DNA from: Paulinella micropora
Lineage: Eukaryota > Cercozoa > Imbricatea > Euglyphida
Length of the DNA: 64,000 nucleotides
NCBI GenBank assembly: GCA_009731375.1
Contig: BJOX01000093.1
Span: forward strand, 789,436-853,435
Reading direction: 5' to 3'
In this document: positions 28,315 to 41,314 of the stretch, in pieces
Numbering within the stretch: position 1 is the stretch's first letter
Layout of the letters: each line of letters starts with the position of its first letter
Made by a program: the position numbers and the translations under genes
The notes under the pieces: model-generated
Told to the model about the DNA's origin: nothing
The model's input: only the letters and a program-made list of their open reading frames with translations
Databases searched by the model: none

Positions 28315-28633
28315 CAAAGAATGAATGAATGAAAGAAAGAAAAAAAGAAAAAAAGAAAGAAAGAAAGAAAGAAAGAAGGAAGCAAGGAAGCAAGGAAGCA
28401 AGGAAGCAAGAAAGAAGGAAAGAAAGAAGGAAAGAAAGAAAGAAAGAAAGAAAGAAAGAAGGAAGGAAGGAAGGAAGGAAAGAAAGAAGAAAGAAAGAAA
28501 GAAAGAAAGAAAGGAAGGAAGAAAGGAAGAAAGGAAGGAAGGAAGGAAGGAAGGAAGGAAGAAGGAAGAAGGAAGGAAGGAAGGAAGGAAGGAAGGAAGG
28601 AAGGAGGAAGGAAGGAAGGAAGGAAGGAAGGAA

Positions 28634-28695
<62 letters not shown>

Positions 28696-28861
28696 AAGAA
28701 ATAAAAGAAAAGAGAAGAAAAGAGAAGAAGAAAAGAAAGAAAGAAAGAAAGAAAGAAAGGAAGGAAGGAAGGAAGGAAGGAAGGAAGGAAGAAAGAAAGA
28801 AAGAAAGAAGAAAGGAAGAAAGAAAGGACGGAAGAAAGAAAGGAAGAAAGAAAGGAAGGAA

Positions 28862-28915
<54 letters not shown>

Positions 28916-28965
28916 AAAGAAAGAAAAGAGAAGAAAAGAAAAGAAAAGAGAAGAAAAGAAAAGAA

Positions 28966-29015
<50 letters not shown>

Positions 29016-29338
29016 CAAAGAATGAATGAATGAAAGAAAGAAAAAAAGAAAAAAAGAAAGAAAGAAAGAAAGAAAGAAGGAAGCAAGGAAGCAAGGAAGC
29101 AAGGAAGCAAGAAAGAAGGAAAGAAAGAAGGAAAGAAAGAAAGAAAGAAAGAAAGAAGGAAGGAAGGAAGGAAGGAAAGAAAGAAGAAAGAAAGAAAGAA
29201 AGAAAGAAAGGAAGGAAGAAAGGAAGAAAGGAAGGAAGGAAGGAAGGAAGGAAGGAAGAAGGAAGAAGGAAGGAAGGAAGGAAGGAAGGAAGGAAGGAAG
29301 GAAGGAGGAAGGAAGGAAGGAAGGAAGGAAGGAAGGAA

Positions 29339-29384
<46 letters not shown>

Positions 29385-29546
29385 AAGAAATAAAAGAAAA
29401 GAGAAGAAAAGAGAAGAAGAAAAGAAAGAAAGAAAGAAAGAAAGGAAGGAAGGAAGGAAGGAAGGAAGGAAGGAAGAAAGAAAGAAAGAAAGAAGAAAGG
29501 AAGAAAGAAAGGACGGAAGAAAGAAAGGAAGAAAGAAAGGAAGGAA

Positions 29547-29599
<53 letters not shown>

Positions 29600-30075
29600 G
29601 AAAAGGAAAAGGCAAAGGCAAAGGAAAAGGAAAAGGAAAAGGAAAAGGAAAAGGAAAAGGAAAAGGGAAAGGAAAAGGGAAAGGGAGAAAAAAGGGAAAG
29701 GGAAAGGGAAAGGAAAAGGAAAGGGAAAGGGAAAGGGAAAAGGAAAAGGAAAAGAAAAAGAAAAAGGAAAAGGAAAAGGAAAAGGAAAGGGAAAGGGAAA
29801 GCAAAGCAAAGCAAAGCAAAGGAAAGGAAAGAAAGGAAAGGAAAGGAAAGGAAAGGAAAGGAAAGGAAAGGAAAGAAAAGGAAAGGAAAGAAAAGAAAGA
29901 AAGAAAAGAAAGAAAAGAAAAGAAAAGAAAAGAAAGAACAGAACAGAAAGAACAGAAAGAACAGAAAGAACAGAAAGGAAGAAAAGAAAGGAAGAAAAGA
30001 AAGGAAGAAAAGAAAGGAAGAAAAGAAAGAAGAAAAGAAAGAAAAGAAAGAAAAGAAAAGAAGGAAAGAATGAAA
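27795..30075 (+). repeat. 2.3-kb near-pure purine tract (GAAA/GGAA)n with higher-order period of about 701 bp
   Basis: Almost every base on the + strand is A or G for about 2.3 kb. Marker interruptions (CAAAGAATGAATGAATG) recur at about 28319 and 29020, so a block of about 700 bp is tandemly duplicated. The 29600-30000 part shifts to AAAAGG and AAAGG hexamers and pentamers. Long Lys/Arg/Glu or Phe/Leu/Ser frames here are artefacts. Confidence 0.95.
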
Positions 30076-30423
30076 GAATGTATGTATGTATGTATGTATG
30101 ATGAAAGAAAGAAAGAAAAGAAAGAAAAGAAAGAAAAGAAAGAAAAGAAAGAAAAGAAAGAAAAGAAAGAAAAGAAAGAAAAGAAAGAAAAGAATGTATG
30201 TATGTATGTATGCATGCATGTATGTATGTATGTATATGTGTATATACGCATGTATGTATGTATGTATGTATGTGTGTATTATGTATGTATGTATGTATGC
30301 ATGTATGTATGCATGTATGTATGTATGTATGTATGTATGTATGTATGTATGTATGTATGTATGAATGCATGAATGCATGTTATGAATGGTATGTTATGTA
30401 TGTTATGGGTGTATGCATGTATG

Positions 30424-30456
<33 letters not shown>

Positions 30457-31077
30457 TATGAATACATGTATGGTATGTATGTTATGTATGTTATGTACTT
30501 CATGTATGTCATGTATGTCATGTATGTATGTTATGTACGTCATGTATGTCATGTATGTATGTTATGTATGTTATGTATGTTATGTATGTTATGTATGTAT
30601 GTATGTATGTATGTACGTACGTACGTACGTACGTACGTACGTACGTACGTATGTATGTATGTATGTATGTATGTATGTATGTATGTATGTATGTATGTAT
30701 GTATGTATCTGTGTATGTATGTATGTATGTATGTATTTATTATTTATATATGTGTGTGTATGTATGTATGTATGTATGTATGTGTATGTATGTATGTATG
30801 TATGTATGTATGTATGTATGTACATATGTATGCACATATGTATGTATTGTATGTATGCGTGTAAGTATGTATGTATGTATGTATGTATGTATGTATGTAC
30901 GTGTGTGTGTGTATGTATGAATGTATGTATGTATGTATGTATGTATGTATGTGTGTGTATGTATGTATGTATGTATGTATGTATGTATGTATGTATGTAT
31001 GTATGCATGCATGTATGTATGTATGCCATCACATGTATGTACAATTGTATGTACATATGTATGTACATATGTATGAC

Positions 31078-31108
<31 letters not shown>

Positions 31109-31120
31109 TGTATGTATGAC

Positions 31121-31168
<48 letters not shown>

Positions 31169-31670
31169 TAACATATAACATACACAACATACACAACATA
31201 TAAGATGAATGAGTACTTACATGACATACATGACATACATGACAAGACATGAAAAGACATGCATAGCTATGCATGACATGCATGACATACAGACAACATA
31301 CATAACATAACATACATAACATCCATAACATACATACATAACATACATAACATACATCATACATAAAACATACATAACATAACATACACAAGTAACATAA
31401 CATACATAACATACTTAAATACACGACATACAAGTACTCATACAAAATTTCATACATGCATGTTATGAATGCGTGTATGGTTTTCATGTTATGTGTATTA
31501 TATATGCTATGTCTGTTATGTATGTATGTATGTTATGTATGTTTTGTATGTATGTATGTAACTTGATGTATTATGCATATATGTACGAATATGTTTGTGT
31601 ATAGTACGCATGTAATTTAGTATGCATATGCATGCATGTAGGTATGTATGTACATATGTATGTTATGGTT
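30076..31670. repeat. (TATG)n array with strand switch to (CATAA)n
   Basis: TATG repeats with GTAC and TGTG variants to about 31168. Then the complementary CATA(A) pattern runs to about 31430 and TATG returns, so the array changes orientation twice. No gene. Confidence 0.9.
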
Positions 31671-31991
31671 TGAATCTCTCCTGTACCCTGGCCCTGTCGT
31701 TTCTTTTGTTGGCATGTTTGAAAATGGGGTTTGACAACGACTCGGAAAATAACCAAAACGTTGCTAAACGGATATTGTCCAGAAAGCCATACAAAGAAAC
31801 ACATCGGGCTCGAATGGTTTGCTTGGAATGCATGGTTTAAAAGGGACCTTTGACAGTTGACCGCATATGATCTGTGAATACACTTCTGTACCAAACAAAG
31901 AGACAACCCGGCCGCGCCAAACGGACAGGAATCGGTATTTGGTGCTGTCCTGCTGCACATCCGATAAAGCCGTAGGAAATTTGCCACAAAG

Positions 31992-32593
31992 ATGCCTGAG
32001 AGGTCTGTTCTCCCGAAGTGCTCAATATGTGTCTGCTGTCAATTCTATTTGCTCAAGTGATGCAGCAAAAAGATATAATCGAGTGGATTTGTTGATTTGT
32101 GCGACAGATCAGCGTCCAGGAGCAAGTCGAAGAGTCCGGCAAAGGAGGAAGAAATCGCTAAGTATGCAATCTTTGTATTCATGGAATGCGTTGCTATTGC
32201 ATTTGTTGCATACTTCGTTGCTTTTGCTGTGTTTTCATTTGGATCATTCGTTTTATATGCTTTATCAAGGTCAAAAATGAAATCTCCAAAACAGAGCAGA
32301 TCTCGCTCGCCGGAGAAAGACAAGTAAGCTGCTGAGCATTACTTCAAGCGCAACAAACATCTCGTTCAATTACTGAGGACACTTGAAATCAATACGGTTT
32401 AACACGCCATGCTTTTGTCAAGCTCAACATGACACGCCCGGCTGTGCGTTCTGTTGCTTGCAGAGGCAAGGCAAGCAAGAGTGCGTCAAAGTCTCCTAAG
32501 AAAGATACTGACAAGCGGAGTGCGTCAAAATCACCCAAGAAGGACAAGAGGAGTGCATCAAAATCTCCCAAGAAGGACAGGTGTCTGTTTCTG

Positions 32594-32628
<35 letters not shown>

Positions 32629-33529
32629 CTACCTACATACCTACATACCTACCTACCTACCAACCTACCTACATACCTACCTACCTACCTATCTACCTAC
32701 CTATCTATATACCTACCTACCTACTATCTATCTATCTATCTATCTATATATCTATCTATCTATCTTTTAGCCCTGGCCCCGCCTGGTACTAGGGAGCTTT
32801 GGTATTGCCTGTATCAGTCCCTTCCGTGCAAACATCACGGCTTAGCTGGGCATCGGGTTAATACTTTACCCACAGACTTCCTGGTTGACGAAATCAGAAG
32901 CTCCTTTTTTCTGACATTAGTCGATATTTCATCAGTTGATCTTATCACTTACTCTACGGAATGAACCAAGGCCACTTGAGGTGTCACTGACCCTCCCTTG
33001 GGCTTGATTTTTTGAAATGGGTGCCATCTGTCGACAGACAGAGAATTAGGGGATGGTGTGGGTGTGCTGGGCCCGTGGTGGGGTGCCTTATGTGTGCCTA
33101 GCCATACGCCTATAAGTCACATGCCGAAATAGCGACGGGAAGCACAATCCTGTTCCCTCAGGGTGCCCTTTCTCGCTTGTTGAGCCCGGAATAAAACCCA
33201 CAGTGCTCTGTCGGTTTATACTAGACTGTCGAACAGTCTCGAAACTCCATCTGCTTACTGGGCCCTCTGTAATGGAGGTGGGAGCTCGTTCTGCAAGGGG
33301 CGCTTTATGGAACGAGCCCTGGCCCCGCCTGGTACTAGGGAGCTTTGGTATTGCCTGTATCAGTCCCTTCCGTGCAAACATCACGGCTTAGCTGGGCATC
33401 GGGTTAATACTTTACCCACAGACTTCCTGGTTGACGAAATCAGAAGCTCCTTTTTTAGTCGATATTTCATCTACCTATCTGCCTATCTACCTATCTACCT
33501 ATCTACCTATCTATCTGTATCTATATCTA

Positions 33530-33563
<34 letters not shown>

Positions 33564-33807
33564 CCTACCTACCTACCTACCTACCTACCTGCCTATCTAT
33601 CTATCTATCTACCTATCTACCTATCTGCCTACCTATCTACCTGCCTACCTACCTACCTACCTAACCTACATACCTACCTACCTACCTAACCTACCAAACC
33701 AACCTACCTACCTACCTAGCTATCTATCTACCTATTTATCTATCTTTTTCCTGTTTTGCTATAGAGGCCGTAGTAAGAGCCGATCGCGCTCGCCAGCAAG
33801 GACCAGG
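31992..33807 (+). other. exons 1-5: N-terminal RS/KSP region (RS1)
   Basis: Exon 1 codes only MPE plus two bases and ends at AG|GTCTGT. Exon 2 gives [14 protein letters not shown]. Exon 3 gives [15 protein letters not shown] with donor AA|GTAAGC. Exon 4 holds three copies of a [11 protein letters not shown] unit. Exon 5 gives [15 protein letters not shown]. The KSPKKD repeats look like recent tandem expansion within the exon. Phosphorylatable SP and RS dipeptides are as expected for SR proteins. Confidence 0.8.
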
Positions 33808-34891
33808 GTACATATATGTTATGTATGTATGTATGTATGTATGTGTATGTATGTATGTATGTATGTATGCATGTATGTATGTATGTATGCATGTATGTAT
33901 GTATGCATGTATGTATGTATGTATGTATGCATGTATGTATGTATGTTACGTATGTGTGCATGTTATAAATACTTTTGTGTGTTTATGACCTGTATTGTAT
34001 GTATGTATGTATGTATGTAAGCTTACAAATAAAAATATAGATACAGGGTCGTAGATCATGCTCGCGCTCGCGTTCTCGCATTTATTATTGATTTTGTTAT
34101 TATCCCTGAAAGGTGTTGGGAGTAGGGTGGTGGTGGTGGGGGGGGGAGGGATGGAAATTGTGTTACCCCCCCCCCCCCCCATTTTCGCACCCCTCTCGGA
34201 ATAAATCATGGTTGATGGGAACAAGGAGGAGTTAGAGCTCATATTTGCAGGGTGGCTAGCGCCGGACTCGATGTTGATGCTGATTTAATTTTTTGGAATT
34301 CACGCAAATGTTTGCGTTAGGAGTGTCCTGAATGCCGAAATTCCTTGTTTTTTAATGCCTATTTTCTGCACCCCTGTCGGAATAAATCATGGTTTGTGTG
34401 AACCAGGTGGAGTTGGGAGCTCATATTTGTAGGGTGGCTAGCCCCAGACTCGATGTTGATGCTGATATAAATTTTTTAATTATTATTTCACGCAAATATT
34501 TGCGTTAGGGAGTGTCCTGAATGCCAAAATGCCTTATTTTTTGGAAGTACTTGCCGGTACCTCTGGCAATTTAACGTACCCTGTCGACAGGGAAGGGGGT
34601 GGGGTGGGGGGGGGGGGGGGGGGGGGGGGGCCCCCCCCCCGGGACNNNNNNNNNNCCCACGCGAATTACCCGGCACCAAAATGAATGGCTGAGGATGCTC
34701 TTAGAGTTGTGCCAGAGGGGTTTATGCCAGTTACCTCCGGCGATTGAACGTACCCTGTCGACTGTGGAAAGGGCGGGTCCGGGGGGCCTCCCCCAGGGAA
34801 CCCAAGCCCTGGAATCGTTACGTACCCGAAGCGACTTTGCCGGCACCGAGATGAATGGCGGAGAATGCTCGAAGGCTCCCAAAGTTGTGCA

Positions 34892-34939
<48 letters not shown>

Positions 34940-34940
34940 G

Positions 34941-34977
<37 letters not shown>

Positions 34978-34980
34978 TAC

Positions 34981-35028
<48 letters not shown>

Positions 35029-35039
35029 ATTATTATTAC

Positions 35040-35078
<39 letters not shown>

Positions 35079-35093
35079 TCTTGTTATTATTGC

Positions 35094-35156
<63 letters not shown>

Positions 35157-36397
35157 CATCATCATCATCACATCATCATCATCATTATTATTATTATTAT
35201 TATTAAAAAACCTAGTCACAAAACAGAGTTCCAGCCCAATGGCCTCAAGGCGTTAAACTGTGACGCCAACTCATAACCCTTTGGTGGTAGATGCTGGGGA
35301 GGAGGGTCGTTGCGCGCGTAAAAGATCTTAAACTCCGCATATGCTGGTTGATAGCCCAGGACCCAGCAGACACCAGATTGTTATGGGTGGGGTTTCGAGG
35401 CAGCTCTAGCAACCGCGCTTGGTGTATGCACTTGCACATTCGGTGACGTCTTGCAAGAGGTTGCTGGGACTGCGGAATAACCTCGGCTTAGTGCAGTCTT
35501 GCCCTCAGGAGCTCCATCGGTGGCCCCGATCATCAGGCGAGAGACTGACACGGGGGGGTGGAGGACCTCGAACAAGGGTATTGGAGGCTTATGTCCGTTG
35601 AGGATATGCCATTAGCTGCATCAGTACGCCTCAGATATAGTAAATCTGCCTTGGAGTGTTGACTGTGACATATTTGAGGGAAATCCCGATGAAAAAACCT
35701 AGTCACACTTGCTAAACAGAGTTCCAGCCCAATGGCCTCAAGGCGTTAAACTGTGACGCCAACTCATAACCCTTTGGTGGTAGATGCTGGGGAGGAGGGT
35801 CGTTGCGCGCGTAAAAGATCTTAAACTCCGCATATGCNNNNNNNNNNNNNNNNNNNNNNNNNNNNNNNNNNNNNNNNNNNNNNNNNNNNNNNNNNNNNNN
35901 NNNNNNNNNNNNNNNNNNNNNNNNNNNNNNNNNNNNNNNNNNNNNNNNNNNNNNNNNNNNNNNNNNNNNNNNNNNNNNNNNNNNNNNNNNNNNNNNNNNN
36001 NNNNNNNNNNNNNNNNNNNNNNNNNNNNNNNNNNNNNNNNNNNNNNNNNNNNNNNNNNNNNNNNNNNNNNNNNNNNNNNNNNNNNNNNNNNNNNNNNNNN
36101 NNNNNNNNNNNNNNNNNNNNNNNNNNNNNATAGCCCAGTGGTCAAGTTCTACCATCTGAGCCCTGTCGCCAGTTCGATTCCCGTCGGTGCCACCAGTATT
36201 TTCATTGAACATACCGGTCTATTTCTGGACCAGTATTTTCATTGAACATACCGGCCCGTCTGGAAGTGTTGGAACTGCCCTTGCGGGGGTGTCATTAGAG
36301 CTTATCGTCAATTCTTCGTACTCCCCTCACGGGTGAGACGATGGAGGCGCATGTGCAGATTTGCATCAGCCATTGACAGAGAAGCACTATTATTACT

Positions 36398-36439
<42 letters not shown>

Positions 36440-36455
36440 TTTATTTATTTATTTA

Positions 36456-36490
<35 letters not shown>

Positions 36491-36494
36491 TTTA

Positions 36495-36536
<42 letters not shown>

Positions 36537-37174
36537 TATATATTTTATTACTATTATCATCATCATTATTACTAATACATCCAGGGGCGAAGATCATGCT
36601 GGGCTCCCGTTCTCACATTACTATTATCATGGTTCATTATGATTGTCATTGTCATTGTTGTTGTTATCGTCATCGTCATTCTTATTGTTATTGTTATTGA
36701 CATTATCATTCTTATTCTTATTTGTCATTGTTATTTCTTATTGTTATTATGTTATTATATTCATAGTTACGATTGTCATTCTTATTGTTATTGTTATTGT
36801 CATAATCATTTTTATTCTTATTTGTCATTGTTACTTGTTATTGTTATTGTGATTGTTATTTATCAATGTTATTGTGTTATTATATTCATAGTTGTAATGT
36901 CATATACAGGGTCGCTTGTTATTGTTATTTGTTATTGTTATTGTTACTGTGATTGTTATTGTTATTATGTTATCTTCATAGTTATAATGTCATATACAGG
37001 GTCGCAGATCACGCACTCTTGTCATTATCATTCTTTTTCTTATTTGTCATTGTTACTTGTTATTGTAATTGTGAGTGTGATTTGTTATTGTTATTTGTGT
37101 TATTATATCCATAGTTATAATATCATATCCAGGGTAAGAGGTCTCGCTCTCGCTCACGATCTCGCAGCCGCGAG

Positions 37175-37220
<46 letters not shown>

Positions 37221-37789
37221 CCTCCCTCCCTCCCCCCCCCCCCCCCCTCTCNNNNNNNNNNCCCTCCCTCCCTCCCTCCCTCCCTCTCTCTCTCTCGCTC
37301 TCTCTCTCCCACTTTATACTGTGCTTGTTTTGTTTAAGTGAGCTGTGCGGCGAAGCAAGAGCAACAAAAAAAAAAAATGCGAACACAATCAAAATATAGA
37401 ACTCGAGAAATGTATGATGCGATTGCATGTGTGAGAAAAGCTCCAACCAGAACATAAAGCAGAGCAAGACAATAGGATATGATGCGGTTTGCCACAAATT
37501 TGACGTTTTGCGGGCGAGCCGGGCCGGCGAGCCCGCAAAACACGTCAAATTTGGCGCGCCGCATATGTGATTTTTTCGGTAACCTGACCATATTTTGTGG
37601 AGGTGACCGATAAAAATGTTGCTGCGATTGTGTGTGTGTCCTTCTGTAGGCACGACGGGAGGATCTGGAACACTGCAAGGTGATTATCATACACATTCAT
37701 AAACACATACACACACACACAATCCAGTATCATACACGTTCACACATAAACACATACACACACACAATCCACAATAATTATCTATCTAA

Positions 37790-37822
<33 letters not shown>

Positions 37823-37924
37823 GATCTATCTATCTATCTATCTATCTATCTTTTACACCTTGCCAAAGCATGCATGCATACATAACTGGCAAAATTATGC
37901 GTGTATTTTTCCAGGTGTGTAGGC

Positions 37925-37957
<33 letters not shown>

Positions 37958-38003
37958 ATGTTTGGAAGGACCCAAGCCTTTGGCGCGGGGAAGGTGGGGT
38001 GGC

Positions 38004-38037
<34 letters not shown>

Positions 38038-38180
38038 CAAATGTATGCATCTTGACAGGTCTATATTGGTAATCTGAGTTTCACGGCCCGTGAAAGAGAC
38101 TTAGAGGACGAATTCAGCAGATATGGACGAATCAAGGATGTTTTCATTCCTACCTATCCAGACACTGGTCGCTCGAAAGG

Positions 38181-38223
<43 letters not shown>

Positions 38224-38284
38224 CTGTGTGTGTATACGCTAAATATTTTGTATGTTAGGTTTTGGGTTCGTGACTTATGAAAAC

Positions 38285-38336
<52 letters not shown>

Positions 38337-38458
38337 GCTAAGTATTTTGTATGTTAGGTTTTGGGTTCGTGACTTATGAAAACGAATATATATATCTATA
38401 TATATATATACGCTAAGTATTTTGTATGTTAGGTTTTGGGTTCGTGACTTATGAAAAC

Positions 38459-38520
<62 letters not shown>

Positions 38521-38569
38521 TAAGTATTTTGTATGTTAGGTTTTGGGTTCGTGACTTATGAAAACGAAA

Positions 38570-38602
<33 letters not shown>

Positions 38603-38649
38603 GCTAAGTATTTTGTATGTTAGGTTTTGGGTTCGTGACTTATGAAAAC

Positions 38650-38698
<49 letters not shown>

Positions 38699-38891
38699 AA
38701 ATATATATATATATATACGCAAAGTATTTTGTATATATATATATACGCAAAGTATTTTGTATGTTAGGTTTTGGGTTCGTGACTTATGAAAACGAAAATA
38801 TATATATGTATATATATATAATATATATATATATATATACGCTAAGTATTTTGTATGTTAGGTTTTGGGTTCGTGACTTATGAAAACGAAA

Positions 38892-38924
<33 letters not shown>

Positions 38925-38971
38925 GCTAAGTATTTTGTATGTTAGGTTTTGGGTTCGTGACTTATGAAAAC

Positions 38972-39020
<49 letters not shown>

Positions 39021-39209
39021 AAATATATATATATATATACGCAAAGTATTTTGTATATATATATATACGCAAAGTATTTTGTATGTTAGGTTTTGGGTTC
39101 GTGACTTATGAAAACGAAAATATATATATGTATATATATATAATATATATATATATATATACGCTAAGTATTTTGTATGTTAGGTTTTGGGTTCGTGACT
39201 TATGAAAAC

Positions 39210-39265
<56 letters not shown>

Positions 39266-39423
39266 ATATATATATATACATACGCTAAGTATTTTGTATG
39301 TTAGGTTTTGGGTTCGTGACTTATGAAAACGAATATATGTATATATATGTATATATATATATATATATATATACGCTAAGTATTTTGTATGCTAGGTTTT
39401 GGGTTCGTGACTTATGAAAACGA

Positions 39424-39454
<31 letters not shown>

Positions 39455-39508
39455 CGCTAAGTATTTTGTATGTTAGGTTTTGGGTTCGTGACTTATGAAA
39501 ACGAATAT

Positions 39509-39550
<42 letters not shown>

Positions 39551-39606
39551 TATATACGCTAAGTATTTTGTATGTTAGGTTTTGGGTTCGTGACTTATGA
39601 AAATGA

Positions 39607-39640
<34 letters not shown>

Positions 39641-39729
39641 TATATATATATATATAAAATATATATATATATATATATACGCTAAGTATTTTGTATGTTA
39701 GGTTGTGGGTTCGTGACTTATGAAAACGA

Positions 39730-39761
<32 letters not shown>

Positions 39762-40016
39762 TATAATATATATATATACGCTAAGTATTTTGTATGTTAG
39801 GTTTTGGGTTCGTGACTTATGAAAACGAAAATATATAATATATATATATATATAATATATATATATATATATAATATATATATATACGCTAAGTATTTTG
39901 TATGTTAGGTTTTGGGTTCGTGACTTATGAAAACGTGGACGACGCTTTGGATGCCGTGAAAGCAATGGACGGGTACAACAGAAACACAACTGAAAGCAAG
40001 CACACGCGCACACGCA

Positions 40017-40071
<55 letters not shown>

Positions 40072-40126
40072 TGTAGTAGAGAAAAAGCAGCTACCTCTAC
40101 ATGCCTAGTAGTAGCTAGCCTAGTAA

Positions 40127-40221
<95 letters not shown>

Positions 40222-40230
40222 CTAGGTAGT

Positions 40231-40313
<83 letters not shown>

Positions 40314-40319
40314 AGTAGT

Positions 40320-40399
<80 letters not shown>

Positions 40400-41277
40400 T
40401 GTAATTACTCATGACATTCAAGTGGTCAAGTCGTTCATTTCGAAACGAATATTCGCAATCCATGTGTGAGACACAATAGTATATTATGCGGCTAGCCACA
40501 ATTTGACGTGTTTTGCGAGCGAGCCGGGCCGGCGAGCCCGCAAAACACGTCAAATCGGCGCGCATATGCAGTTTTATCGGTAACGTGACCACATTTGGTG
40601 GAGGTGACCGATAAAAATGCAGAGCGTTCTTGTTCGGAGCTTTCAAACGATGGCTAGGTAGATAGGCAGCGTAGGTAGGTAGGTAGGTAGGTAGGTAGGT
40701 AGGTAGGTAGGACACCTAGCATACGGTGTAGTGACTCTGGCGTCAGGCAAAATGAGCAGTCGACACGGTAGGTAGGTAGGTAGGTAGGTAGGGTAGGTAG
40801 GTAGGTAGGTAGGTAGGTTGGTAGGTAGGTAGGTAGATAGGTAGGCGTACGGTGTAGTGACTCTGGCGTCAGGCAAAATGAGCAGTCGACACGGTATGCT
40901 AGTAGGTAGGTCGGTTGGGGAGGATTGTCGAAGCACTAGAACTGATAGAGCATTTTGACTTGGAAGGTCGGAATACTTTGCTTGCAGTACATTTTATCGG
41001 TCACCTCCACAAAATGTGGTCAGGTTACCGATAAAACTGCATATGCGGCGCGCCAAATTTGACGTGTTTTGCGGGCTCGCCGGCCCGGCTCGGCTCGCCC
41101 GCAAAACACGTCAAATTTGTGTCTGGCCGCATAATATACTATTGTGCGTGTATGAAATAGACGGGACTTTGACGGAAGAAGAATCTCCACTAGCACTGCA
41201 CGAGCCCGCGGTCATGATTTGTTTGTTTCTTTATCTGTTTATTGTTTTTGATTTCTTCGTTTGCTTATGTATTATGC

Positions 41278-41314
<37 letters not shown>

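Larger units (their letters stand above)
34047..37020 (+). pseudogene. relic copies of exon 6 and its acceptor in intron 5
   Basis: AG|GGTCGTAGATCATGCTCG at 34047-34080 keeps 11 in-phase RS-type codons before a stop. Weaker copies follow AG at 36595 (GGGCGAAGATCATGC), 36910 (GGTCGC) and 37000 (GGTCGCAGATCACGC). The last two share the preceding TCATAGTTATAATGTCATA with the real acceptor at 37133. They look like tandem duplicates of acceptor plus exon start that have decayed. Confidence 0.65.
37650..41210 (+). other. exons 7-10: RRM domain
   Basis: Exon 7 (37650-37679) gives [10 protein letters not shown]. Exon 8 (38059-38179) starts [20 protein letters not shown] and carries beta1 to beta2. 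Exon 9 (39909-39972) supplies RNP1 and the helix with [13 protein letters not shown]. Exon 10 (41161-41210) completes beta4 with RDFDGRRIS. The phase is 0, 1, 2, 1 through the chain. Exon 9's acceptor is the last of 17 near-identical acceptors. Confidence 0.85.

Noticed and set aside
26918-30378. Frames of 400-1,150 codons rich in Phe/Leu/Ser or Lys/Glu/Arg
   Set aside because: Read through GAAA/GGAA simple repeat and N runs. No codon structure or domain.
39902-40108. Exon 9 continuing into a Val-repeat tail
   Set aside because: The tail is the intronic TAG microsatellite. A donor GG|GTACAA at 39972/39973 restores phase with exon 10.
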